Both the position numbers and the translations under genes were made by a program. From Rubrobacteraceae bacterium (GTDB lineage: Bacteria; Actinomycetota; Rubrobacteria; Rubrobacterales; Rubrobacteraceae): DNA of 39,580 nt. The DNA lies in contig JAIMBO010000013.1 of assembly GCA_023511405.1 (NCBI GenBank), positions 1 through 39,580 of the forward strand, given 5' to 3'. Each line of letters starts with the position of its first letter. The first letter of the stretch is position 1. Of the stretch, positions 14,808 through 22,389 are shown one piece after another. The notes below the pieces were generated by a model. That model saw only the letters and a list, made by a program, of their open reading frames with translations. It made no database searches and had not been told where the DNA came from.

Positions 14808-16826
14808 TCAGCCGCCGGTGCCCGTGCGGCGGTCCGGGAGCTCTTCGATCACCCTTCTGAGGGCGGAGGCGACCTCGGGATCGAACTGCGTGCCGGCGTG
14901 GCGTTCGATCTCCGCCAGGGCCTCGTGCGGGGAGATCCTGTACTGGTAGGGCCGACCGCGGGTCATCGCCTCGAACGCATCGGCCACGAAGACGATGCGG
15001 GCGGCGAGCGGGATCTCCTCTCCCCGCAGCCCGTCCGGGTACCCGCGCCCGTCGAGCCGTTCGTGGTGGTGGCGGACGGCCGGGATGACATCCTCCAGAC
15101 CGCCGGCCGCCTCGAGGATCCTGGCCCCCAGCACCGGATGGCTCTTCATGGCCTCGTACTCCTCGTCCGTCAGGGGGCCTTCTTTGAGCAGGATCTCGTC
15201 GGGTATGCCTATCTTGCCGACGTCGTGCAGCAGGCCGCCGAGCGAGAACAGCTCGACCTCCTCGCGCCGCAGGCCCATGACCTCCGCCATCCGCCGCACG
15301 AGGCTGGAGACGACCCGCATGTGCGCCCCGAGGTAGGGCATCTTGACCTCCGACGCCTCGACGAGCGCCGCTGCGGTCCTGTTCGTCTGCTCCGCGGCGG
15401 GGAGGATGGTATGCCAGCGCGACCCGCCCTCGCCCTTGGCCTCCTCGGCAGCGGCACGGGCCCGTTCGATGAGCTCGCCGGGATCCTCTCCACCGCGGCT
15501 CAGAACGTACCCGACGGAGGCCGAGAGCGGGGTGCGGGAGCCGGAGGTGAGCCGGTCCACGGTCTGCTGGACGAGACGGGAGGTCCTGTTGGCCCGCGCC
15601 CGGCTGGAGCCCCGCAGGAGCACGGCGAACTCGTCGCCCCCGCAGCGGAAGGCTTCCAGCTCGAGCCTCTCCAGGCTGCGTGCGATATCCTTGAGCAGGA
15701 GGTCTCCGGCGGCGAGCCCGTGGGCCCGGTTGTAGCGACGCAGCCCGTTTATGTCCGCGGCCAGCAGCGTGACCTGACGCTCCCCGGAGAGTTCGGAGGA
15801 GAGCGCCCGGTGCAGCGAGGAGTACCCCGGAAGCCCCGTGAGGTGGTCTCTGCCTCCCGCGGCCCGCGTCCGGTTCTTCTCCAGGGCCGGCGCGACCTGA
15901 GCGGTCAGCATCTCGAGCGCCCGCTCGTCCGCCGGGCTGGACTCCATGCCCCCGATCACCAGGGCTCCGGACGGCTCGGAGCCCGCCGGGGCGAAGGGGA
16001 CGGCGAGAAATCCCCGCATGCCGCAGACCTCTTCCTCGCTCCTGACCACCCTCCTCTCCCGGCAGCTCCACAGCAGGAGCTTCTGGATCTCCGGGTGCCA
16101 CCAGTTGGGGTAGGCCTCGCGCTCGTCGGCGGTGAACGTGCGGTGGCTGGCGCCGTCGAGCAGCGCGGCGTGCGCGTAGGGGGCTCCGGTTAGCGCGCTG
16201 GCGGTCTCCGCGGTCCACTGCAGCACGCTCTCGAGGCTGAGGTTGGCCAGCAGGGGGGCGAGCCGCACGAGGAGCTCGAGCTCCCTCTCCTCCTGCTCGT
16301 GGCTCTCGCGCAGGGCTTCCGAGAGCTCCCGCTCCCTCCTGGAGGCTTCCTGCAGCTTCATGCTGGTCGCTGCGGCGAGGCCGAAGACGAAGAGTATGGT
16401 GGCGGCCCGCACCCCGAGCCCGGGGGTGAGGGTGCGCTCACCCTGTGCCAGCGAGGCGGCGAGATACCCCGCCATCAGCACCGGTCCCGAGAGCAGGACC
16501 TTCTCCGCCTGCTCGAAGCGGGAGAGGCCGAGCGCGGAGATCAGGTAGAGCACGAAGAACCAGGAGTCCGCCCCACCGGTGCCGAAGACGACCAGGCTCG
16601 CGCAGAGCGCGTCCGCCGCAGCCCAGAACAGGGGCTCCCGCACGAGCGGCCCGGGCCAGCCCCAGGCCCTCGAGATGCCGAGCGGGATGGCGAGCACCGC
16701 CCCCAGGTAAGCCCACCACGCGGCTTCGACCGGCCATCCGGCCCCGAGCAGGGTCAGCACGGCGCCCGCCACGAGCACCCTGATCAGACCAGGCCCGGGC
16801 GAGCGCGCACTCTCCAGATCAGCCAT
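14808..16826 (-). CDS. membrane GAF-GGDEF-HD-GYP cyclic-di-GMP signalling protein
   Basis: A 672-residue hybrid protein: about six membrane segments (15-155), a GAF-like domain (180-315), a GGDEF domain (325-470) with Asp358 and intact CGGDEF at 396-400, and a C-terminal HD-GYP domain (480-665) with HDVGK (534-538), HHHERLDGRGYPDGL and GTQFDP. It could both make and break cyclic-di-GMP in response to a membrane or GAF-bound signal. No RxxD inhibitory site stands five residues before GGDEF. ATG at 16826 lacks a clear ribosome site. The next gene upstream encodes a second HD-GYP protein. An AT-rich stretch (about 16875-16937) likely holds the promoter. Confidence 0.93.
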   Translation of the reverse strand: MADLESARSPGPGLIRVLVAGAVLTLLGAGWPVEAAWWAYLGAVLAIPLGISRAWGWPGPLVREPLFWAAADALCASLVVFGTGGADSWFFVLYLISALGLSRFEQAEKVLLSGPVLMAGYLAASLAQGERTLTPGLGVRAATILFVFGLAAATSMKLQEASRRERELSEALRESHEQEERELELLVRLAPLLANLSLESVLQWTAETASALTGAPYAHAALLDGASHRTFTADEREAYPNWWHPEIQKLLLWSCRERRVVRSEEEVCGMRGFLAVPFAPAGSEPSGALVIGGMESSPADERALEMLTAQVAPALEKNRTRAAGGRDHLTGLPGYSSLHRALSSELSGERQVTLLAADINGLRRYNRAHGLAAGDLLLKDIARSLERLELEAFRCGGDEFAVLLRGSSRARANRTSRLVQQTVDRLTSGSRTPLSASVGYVLSRGGEDPGELIERARAAAEEAKGEGGSRWHTILPAAEQTNRTAAALVEASEVKMPYLGAHMRVVSSLVRRMAEVMGLRREEVELFSLGGLLHDVGKIGIPDEILLKEGPLTDEEYEAMKSHPVLGARILEAAGGLEDVIPAVRHHHERLDGRGYPDGLRGEEIPLAARIVFVADAFEAMTRGRPYQYRISPHEALAEIERHAGTQFDPEVASALRRVIEELPDRRTGTGG

Positions 16827-16937
16827 ACCGAACCGCCGACGTCATCAAGCCGCCCCCCTCCACAAGGGCATTGGCGCCAATTAACAAATTATCTTCTCTC
16901 TTCCTCGAAAAGGCAAACGAGTTTTCTTTTCTCTTTC

Positions 16938-18380
16938 TCATGCGCCTCGCCTCAGGCTACCCGGGCGTGGGGGCTCGGGGAAGGCGAAGCGGGGGGCGGA
17001 GGCGTCTCCGTAGCCCTCCGGCTCGGTGTCGAGGATGCGCAGGAGGGCCCGCACCACGGAGGCGTCGAATTCCTCTCCGGCGCCGGCGACGAGCCTCGAC
17101 CGTGCCTCCTCGGGAGGGAGTCCTTTTCTGTGCGGGTTCTGCAATACGAGGGCGGCGTACGCCTGGGCCGCGGCTATTATCTTCGCTTCCAGAGGGATCC
17201 AGGGGCCGCGTAGTCCGTCGGGATATCCCCGACCGTCGGGACGCTCGTGGTGCCACAGGACCCAGGAGGCCATCTCCTCGAAACCAGGCACCGGCGAGAG
17301 GAGCTCCGCCCCCCGGGAGGTGTGTTCGGCGAGCTCTCCCCGAGGGGTGGGTTCGAAGCGCGGGGCATCGAGGAGCAGCTCGCTCTCAAAGCCGGACATC
17401 CCGATGTCGTGCAGGAGGGCCGCCAGCCTCACCTGAGCGGCTCTGGCTTCGTTCAGGCCGAGCTCCAGCGCGAGATCCCTGGCGTAGACCGCCGTCGCGG
17501 CGGCGTGGCGGTGGGCGTATCCGTCCCGGCGGCCGAGCTCGAGGATCATCGTCGCCGCGAACCACAGGTTGGCCTTCGAGAGGGTCTCCTCGAGCGTCCT
17601 CACCCGGCCCTGCAGGGCCCGCAGACGCTCCGTCTGTGAGCGTGCGCGGGAGGCCAGTATCCGGCTCAGCGCGGCGCCGACGAGAGCGACCCCGGCTGCG
17701 GCCGGCTCGTAGGCCGCGAAGGCGACCATGGCCAGGGACGCCGTCAGGACCGCGGCGGCGTGAGCGGGCAGGTAAGGCTGGACGGACTCGCGCCATGAAG
17801 CCACGACCGGATGTCCCTCCCTCACCCGCAGTAGGAGCAGCCCCGCCGCGTCCCGGCTCGCGATCAGCACGACCCCGGCGAGGAACGTCCCGTAGAAGAT
17901 CGCCGGGGCCGGACGTGGGGTGCCGAGGAGGAGCGGCTCGTAAAACGGTATGAAGGCCATCCCGGCCAGGCACGCCGCGATCACGGTGGAGGCGGCCTCG
18001 CAGGACGCCCGCCACCCGTCGCGGGAGGCCGTGAAAAAAGCCGCGGGGAGCGCGGCTGCGGAGGTCCAGATCGGCCCGAGGAGGGCGAGCGCGCACACGA
18101 GCACGACGTCTTGAGGGCCGATACCGGTTCTTGCTCCGGTCTCCCCGGGGAGGAAGCGCAGGACGGCTGCGAGCCCGGCGAAGAGGATGGCTCCGCCGAA
18201 GAACCGTCCACCGGACGGGACACCGTACCAGTAGACCCATGAGGCGACCAGCGTCACGGCGAAAGCCGTGAGCGTCGACAGGCAGGTTCTCAGGTGATCC
18301 TGGCCCAATCTACGCCTCTCGTGAGCGAGTAGGGAACATCGCGGTCGCCCGTTCGCCCTCATCCCCGGATGAGAACTCAT
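16938..18380 (-). CDS. membrane HD-GYP protein with altered HD motif
   Basis: Up to 480 residues: an N-terminal multi-span membrane region (about 35-245), a coiled linker (250-270), then an HD-GYP domain (275-460). The HD motif reads LLHDIGMSGF (322-331), with Met328 where HDxGK enzymes have Lys. The GYP part, HHERPDGRGYPDGLRG, is intact. It may be a weak phosphodiesterase or a binding/partner protein. The start is uncertain: ATG at 18380 has no ribosome site, and TTG at 18308 follows GAGAGG and would skip 24 polar residues. It lies upstream of the GGDEF/HD-GYP gene on the same strand, which suggests joint function. Confidence 0.87.
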   Translation of the reverse strand: MSSHPGMRANGRPRCSLLAHERRRLGQDHLRTCLSTLTAFAVTLVASWVYWYGVPSGGRFFGGAILFAGLAAVLRFLPGETGARTGIGPQDVVLVCALALLGPIWTSAAALPAAFFTASRDGWRASCEAASTVIAACLAGMAFIPFYEPLLLGTPRPAPAIFYGTFLAGVVLIASRDAAGLLLLRVREGHPVVASWRESVQPYLPAHAAAVLTASLAMVAFAAYEPAAAGVALVGAALSRILASRARSQTERLRALQGRVRTLEETLSKANLWFAATMILELGRRDGYAHRHAAATAVYARDLALELGLNEARAAQVRLAALLHDIGMSGFESELLLDAPRFEPTPRGELAEHTSRGAELLSPVPGFEEMASWVLWHHERPDGRGYPDGLRGPWIPLEAKIIAAAQAYAALVLQNPHRKGLPPEEARSRLVAGAGEEFDASVVRALLRILDTEPEGYGDASAPRFAFPEPPRPGSLRRGA

Positions 18381-18446
18381 GATACACGATCGGGCCTGCG
18401 TCTGGCGACTTCACCTGGGAATGATCGGCCGCGCGGGCCTGGAACT

Positions 18447-19643
18447 TTAGCCGCTCTTGGCGGGAGACAGGGAGAGCAGGACGATCGTGGCGGCGAGGGC
18501 GAAGGCGGTCGCGATGCCTGCGATCAGGTACGTGTGGGAGGGGCCCGTGGCGTCGGTCAGAAGCCCGCCGAGAGGGTACGCCACCGCCTCTCCGATACCG
18601 AAGCCCAGGAACCTCACCGAGAAGACCCTCCCGAGGAAATTCTCCGGGACGCTGGTCTGCAGGATGGTGTCGCAGGTCACGTTGTCCACGCCGTTCGAGA
18701 GGCCGGCGAGCGTGATGGCGGCGAGCACGAGCGGGAACGTCGGGGAGAGTCCGGCCCCGCAGAGCGCGACGGCGTACCCCAGGAGGGCCGAGAGGTAGAC
18801 CGGGATCAACCTCACCCTCTCCGCCACCGCGGCCATCAACCCGCTGCCGGCGACCATGCCGACCCCGTAGAGGCTCACGAGCACGCCGTAGCCTTCGGTA
18901 CCCGCGCCGAAGTGCCGGGCCAGGAAGATCTCCGCGGGCGTCGTCAGGTCGGTCGTGAAGACGATGAGCGAGGCCCCGATGACCACCGCGAGCGGGATGC
19001 GAGAGAGCGCGAGGTAGCCGAGGCCGGACCGGAACTCCCCGAAGAAGCTCGCCGCTCCCTCCCGGCTCGGGCGGGAGAAGGGGACCATCGCGAGGAAGAG
19101 CGCGGAGACGAGAAACGAGATCGCGTCGAGCGCGAAGGCCACGTCCAGACCTGCTGTCGCGATCAGGACGCCGCCGAGCGCGGGACCGACCGAGATCGAG
19201 GCGCTGAAGGTGCCGCTGATGATCGAGTTGGCGCGGGTGAGGTTGCCGCCGGCGACGACGCCCGGGAAGGCGGCCCGGATCGTCGGGTTGAAGAACGTCT
19301 TGGCGAGCCCGAGGAGGAAGACCATCACGTAGAGGGCGAAGAGGTCCCGGGTGAAGATGATTCCGAAGGTCAGCGCCGCGCGTGCGAGGTCGCTGCCGAC
19401 CAGGATCGCCTTGCGGTCGAGCCGGTCGGCGAGGACGCCGACGAAGGGCCCGGCGAGCGTCGGCAGCAGACGGGCCACCAGGATGCCGCCGACAGCGGAT
19501 GCCCTCCCGCCGAGCTCCGCCGCCAGCACGACCAGCGCAACCATGGAGATTGCGTCGCCGAGGAAAGAGATTGCCTGTCCCGTCCAGAGCCTGACGAAGC
19601 CCCGGTTTCTGAGGAGGGATTCTTCCGGCCGATCCACCTCCAC
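18447..19643 (-). CDS. MFS exporter (MFS_3/EntS-like)
   Basis: A 398-residue major facilitator protein of the drug/siderophore exporter type: FVRLWTGQAISFLGDAISMVAL at the N-terminus, GVLADRLDRK (motif A variant) in loop 2, FFNPTIRAAFPGVVA and a second-half SVPENFLGRVFSVRF loop. These are typical of MFS_3/EntS-like and tetracycline-efflux-type carriers. GTG at 19643 is the longest reading; a second in-frame GTG lies two codons later. No clear ribosome site decides between them. It is probably monocistronic or leads the HD-GYP genes 66 bases downstream. The exported compound is unknown. Confidence 0.87.
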   Translation of the reverse strand: MEVDRPEESLLRNRGFVRLWTGQAISFLGDAISMVALVVLAAELGGRASAVGGILVARLLPTLAGPFVGVLADRLDRKAILVGSDLARAALTFGIIFTRDLFALYVMVFLLGLAKTFFNPTIRAAFPGVVAGGNLTRANSIISGTFSASISVGPALGGVLIATAGLDVAFALDAISFLVSALFLAMVPFSRPSREGAASFFGEFRSGLGYLALSRIPLAVVIGASLIVFTTDLTTPAEIFLARHFGAGTEGYGVLVSLYGVGMVAGSGLMAAVAERVRLIPVYLSALLGYAVALCGAGLSPTFPLVLAAITLAGLSNGVDNVTCDTILQTSVPENFLGRVFSVRFLGFGIGEAVAYPLGGLLTDATGPSHTYLIAGIATAFALAATIVLLSLSPAKSG

Positions 19644-19718
19644 CCCCGTCGGTGCGCATAGAGTCTCTAACTAGGCATCATCATGTTACGCCAGTCGTGT
19701 GCCGAGGGCAAAGCGCCT

Positions 19719-19973
19719 TTATCTGGGGGTGGAGGAGCCGCGGTATCGCTCGTCGTGCTCGCGCCGCTGGCGGTCCATCCGGCGGGCCGCCTCGAGCACG
19801 TCCTCGGGGCTGAGGCTCCTGAGCGCGCCGGTCTCGAGCACCTGCTCTACGGAGTGCTCGGGTATCCTCATCCATCCCGCGGCGTGCTCCACGGGCAGCG
19901 GCCTGCCCGCCAGGCGGCAGAACAGCCACACGGCCCATCTCCCCGCGCCGAACCCCGCCAGGAACCTCACCAA
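19719..19973 (-). CDS. small hypothetical protein
   Basis: An 84-residue protein I do not recognise. A mildly hydrophobic N-terminus (FLAGFGAGRWAVWLFCRLAG) is followed by a helical, acidic-basic tail (SVEQVLETGALRSLSPEDVLEAARRMDRQRREHDERY). GTG at 19973 has GGAGGTGG about 13 bases upstream, longer than ideal. It is divergent from the zincin gene. Residue composition and codon-position GC look like a real gene, but family evidence is lacking. Confidence 0.5.
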   Translation of the reverse strand: MVRFLAGFGAGRWAVWLFCRLAGRPLPVEHAAGWMRIPEHSVEQVLETGALRSLSPEDVLEAARRMDRQRREHDERYRGSSTPR

Positions 19974-20047
19974 GACGCGACCACCTCCGTGTCAGAGCCT
20001 GCCATGCGGGAATTCTAGCCCAGGGCGGTCCGGCGGGCGGCTTGAGA

Positions 20048-20053
20048 TACAAT
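20048..20053 (+). promoter_or_regulatory. -10 element (TACAAT) of the zincin gene
   Basis: TACAAT is a 5/6 match to the sigma-70 -10 box and lies 8 bases before ATG 20061. The transcript would then be leaderless or nearly so, and the ATG at 20052, inside the box, could not be used. No good -35 is visible. The 11 bases TACAATGGTCC recur exactly before the sigma factor gene at 28309. Confidence 0.5.
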
Positions 20054-20060
20054 GGTCCAA

Positions 20061-20429
20061 ATGGGGCACGGCGGCGGTACGGACGATTTCTACGAGCTGG
20101 TCGAGAGGGCCATGGAGAGCATCCCCCCCGAGCTCACGGCGCTGCTCGAGAACGTGGCGATAGTGGTCGAGGACTGGCCGAACCTCTCCTCCCCGCTCGC
20201 CCCGGGCTCGAACGACCTCTACGGGCTCTACGAGGGGATCCCGGTCAGCCGGCGCGGCGCGGGCTACGGAGCGCAGCTGCCCGATAGGATCACGATCTTC
20301 CGCGGCCCGCTGGAGCGGGATTTTCCGCCGGAGGAGCTCGAGGAGCAGGTCCGCATCACCGTGATCCACGAGCTGGCGCACCACTTCGGGATAGACGACG
20401 GGCGGCTCGAGGAGCTGGGGTGGGCATGA
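20061..20429 (+). CDS. metallopeptidase family protein (minimal zincin)
   Basis: A 122-residue minimal zincin (PF06262-type). It carries the zinc motif HELAHHFGIDD near the C-terminus, preceded by the family segments PPELTALLENVAIVVEDWP and DRITIFRGPLER. His-Glu-x2-His gives two zinc ligands and the catalytic Glu. The length is normal for this short family, whose physiological substrate is poorly known. ATG at 20061 is preferred over ATG 20052 because the latter lies within the -10 box. Its stop overlaps the following SRPBCC start (ATGA). Confidence 0.88.
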   Translation: MGHGGGTDDFYELVERAMESIPPELTALLENVAIVVEDWPNLSSPLAPGSNDLYGLYEGIPVSRRGAGYGAQLPDRITIFRGPLERDFPPEELEEQVRITVIHELAHHFGIDDGRLEELGWA

Positions 20430-20863
20430 AAGCGGCGGGGGGGTCGGTGCGGATCGAACGTCACATCGACGCGCCGGCCGACCGCGTCGCGCGCTACATC
20501 GGCGATTTCCGCAACGCCCGGGAGTGGATGGTCGGTGTGGAGGCCGTGGAGAGGCTCGACGGGGAGCGCTACCGGCTGTACCTCGAGACCCCGGTGGGCA
20601 GGATGGAACCTGAGGCGAAGATCACCGAGCGCGGCGAGGACCGCATCCGCTGGATCTACACCTCGGTCGTCGATGGCGGGGGGGAGGTGGTCGTGCGTCC
20701 CGACGGGGAGCGCGGCTGCGTGGTCTCCTACAGCGGATATTTCCGGCTCCGACGCGGCCTTCTCGACCGGGCGGCCCGGCTCGTCGGGGCCGAGAGGTTC
20801 GCCCGCAGGAACGGTGAGCGCTCGCTGGAGCGCCTCAAAGCGCTCATGGAGGCGCGCGGGTGA
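20426..20863 (+). CDS. SRPBCC family protein (polyketide cyclase/START-like fold)
   Basis: A 145-residue SRPBCC protein: VRIERHIDAPADRVARYIGDFRNAREWM at the start, a run of beta-strands (RYRLYLETPVGRMEPEAKI, DRIRWIYTSV, GCVVSYSGYF) and a long C-terminal helix (ERSLERLKALMEARG). The fold makes a hydrophobic cavity for lipids or aromatic ligands. ATG at 20426 overlaps the zincin stop; an in-frame GTG at 20420 is possible. It forms an operon with the zincin and probably the TatA-like gene. Ligand unknown. Confidence 0.85.
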   Translation: MKAAGGSVRIERHIDAPADRVARYIGDFRNAREWMVGVEAVERLDGERYRLYLETPVGRMEPEAKITERGEDRIRWIYTSVVDGGGEVVVRPDGERGCVVSYSGYFRLRRGLLDRAARLVGAERFARRNGERSLERLKALMEARG

Positions 20864-20894
20864 TGAATGGTGGCTCTGAGGAGGAGTCCGGTAG

Positions 20895-21071
20895 GTGATT
20901 GGTCCATTCGAAGTTCTCGTCTTCGCCTTCGTGGTCTTCGTGGTGCTGGGGCCGCGCAGGATCTCGCGGATGACGCGCTCCACGATCCGGGGGACGAGGG
21001 ACTTTTTGGACGAGCTCGGCCGCGCGAAGAGGGAAGAGATAGGCGAAGAGGAGAAGGAGCGGCGCCCCTAG
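20895..21071 (+). CDS. TatA-like small membrane protein
   Basis: A 58-residue protein starting with GTG (ribosome site GGAG about 8 bases upstream, in-frame TAG directly before the start). It has IGPFEVLVF, one short membrane helix, a hinge LGPRRISRM, an amphipathic helix (RSTIRGTRDFLDELGRAKRE) and a charged tail (EEIGEEEKERRP). This is the plan of TatA/TatB proteins of the twin-arginine translocase, with LGPRR in place of the usual FGPKK. It may be a true Tat subunit or a divergent paralogue; no tatC is in view. Its stop shares CTAG with the convergent gene. Confidence 0.75.
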   Translation: MIGPFEVLVFAFVVFVVLGPRRISRMTRSTIRGTRDFLDELGRAKREEIGEEEKERRP

Positions 21072-21658
21072 AGGAGTCGCAGGTGCCACTCGCCGTCGAG
21101 GCGGGCGTTCGGATCCTCTCGCAGCAGCTCCTCCGGGAGCTCCTCCCCCTCCGAGAGCAGGCGTACCGTCCCTTCCTCGGGGAGGACCTCGTAAGTCCGG
21201 CAGGAGAGGCCGGCCCAGCGGAAGCTCACCACCACCGGTGGTGGAACTCCTGCTCCGAAGGTGAGCCTCACCTCTGGCCTGCCGAAGGACTTGGCGATGG
21301 CTCCGACCTCCCTTGCCGCCTCTCGGGAGCCGCTGAAGGCTCTGGCGGCCGCCTCGATCCTCTTCCCGGGGTCCGTGAGCGTTGAGAGGAGTGACTCGAG
21401 CTTATGCAGCCGGGAGCGCAGGGTGGCGTTCTCCTCCTCGAGCCGGGCGAGCTTTCGCCGCAGGTCTCTCGTCTCCTCGTCCCTGCGGCGAAACAGGGAG
21501 CCTCGCCTCTCCCTGAGAGAGCTGAGCTCCCTCTGCACGGCCTCCCGGTCGGCCTTCGCCTCGTCGGCCTCGAGCCGCAGGGCGGCGAGCTCCTCGTAGA
21601 GGTTGCGCAGGTGCTCCTCCCGGGCCTCGAGGCGGGAGCGCAGCTCCTCCGGCTCCAC
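21068..21658 (-). CDS. coiled-coil hypothetical protein
   Basis: A 196-residue protein. Residues 1-95 form a strongly charged heptad-like coiled coil (REEHLRNLYEELAALRLEAD, RKLARLEEENATLRSRLHKL). The C-terminal half (about 120-196) looks globular and beta-rich: RPEVRLTFGAGVPPPVVVSF, SCRTYEVLPEEGTVRLL. No membrane segment or known enzyme motif is seen. The start follows the peroxiredoxin-like gene by 5 bases, so the two are an operon. Function unknown. Confidence 0.8.
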   Translation of the reverse strand: MEPEELRSRLEAREEHLRNLYEELAALRLEADEAKADREAVQRELSSLRERRGSLFRRRDEETRDLRRKLARLEEENATLRSRLHKLESLLSTLTDPGKRIEAAARAFSGSREAAREVGAIAKSFGRPEVRLTFGAGVPPPVVVSFRWAGLSCRTYEVLPEEGTVRLLSEGEELPEELLREDPNARLDGEWHLRLL

Positions 21659-21663
21659 TCCGG

Positions 21664-22260
21664 CTAGTCCTCGTCTGTGGAGTCCGGCTTCCCGCGGGCC
21701 GCGCGTCCGGCGCCGCCGGGAGCCTTCTCCTCCCCTTCCTTCCCGGCCTTCTTCGGGGGCTCTTCCTGCTCCTCCGGGGGTTTGGGGAGCCCCGTGATCT
21801 CGTGCACCTTCTCGAAGAGCTCCTCGGGGGAGGGGCGTTCTTCTAGCCAGGCGTGCGCTATGCGGCGGTCCTTGCCCACGATGAAGGTCGCCGGCCGGGC
21901 GTAATCCCCGTGTTCACGGTCGCGCTCCAGAAGCCCCCACTCGGTGACCCACTCCCGGGTGTAGTCGTAGAGGACGTAGGATTTGATGCCGGTCTTGCGC
22001 CAGAACTCACGCGCCTCGTCCGGCTCGGCCACGCCGATGCCGACGATGGTGCCGAGCGCGAGGTTTATGTCGTCTTCCTTCTTCGCCAGCGCCCGGAAGT
22101 ATTCTGCGTCCTCCTCCGACCACGGGCGGTAGAAGGCGACCACGACGGGTCCCCGGACGGTGCGCAGGCTGAGACGCAGCCTGCCTCCCTGCGCGCTCTG
22201 CAGGTTGAAGTCCGGGGCCTCCTCGCCAACCTTCGGGATCGCTGCCTTCGTGCGTGCCAC
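21664..22260 (-). CDS. peroxiredoxin-like (AhpC/TSA fold) protein without cysteine
   Basis: A 198-residue thioredoxin-fold protein of the AhpC/TSA type: KVGEEAPDFNLQSAQGGRLRLS, then VVVAFYRPWSEEDAEYF, IVGIGVAEPDEAREF and YARPATFIVGKDRRIAHAW. The site of the peroxidatic Cys (normally a Px3T/SxxC motif) reads RPWSEEDAEYF, and there is no cysteine anywhere in the protein. Ordinary peroxidase chemistry is therefore impossible; a binding or structural role is more likely. The tail (about 155-198) is low-complexity Lys/Glu/Gly/Pro. GTG at 22260 has AAGGAGG about 9 bases upstream. Confidence 0.85.
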   Translation of the reverse strand: MARTKAAIPKVGEEAPDFNLQSAQGGRLRLSLRTVRGPVVVAFYRPWSEEDAEYFRALAKKEDDINLALGTIVGIGVAEPDEAREFWRKTGIKSYVLYDYTREWVTEWGLLERDREHGDYARPATFIVGKDRRIAHAWLEERPSPEELFEKVHEITGLPKPPEEQEEPPKKAGKEGEEKAPGGAGRAARGKPDSTDED

Positions 22261-22305
22261 CTTCGAGATCCTCCTTGAGCCGTGTGGGCCGCTTCCGTAG
22301 CATCC

Positions 22306-22311
22306 ATATTA
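22306..22311 (-). promoter_or_regulatory. possible -10 box of the peroxiredoxin-like gene
   Basis: On the minus strand TAATAT (5/6 match to TATAAT) stands 45 bases before the GTG at 22260, in the only AT-rich stretch of the divergent gap. No TTGACA-like box stands at 16-18 bases. A weak call from sequence alone. Confidence 0.3.
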
Positions 22312-22389
22312 CAGCAGCTTCCGGTGCGGTCTCCCCCTGTGGTACCTTTCCCCGGATGGACGAGGGTTTCTTCCGGAGGTGACCGCACC

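Noticed and set aside
16880-16937. AT-rich stretch with CTCG/CGAG and a T-rich run between the two HD-GYP genes, considered as terminator or cyclic-di-GMP riboswitch
   Set aside because: The stem is only 4 bp, the T-run is on the strand without a gene, and the space is too short with no recognisable aptamer core.
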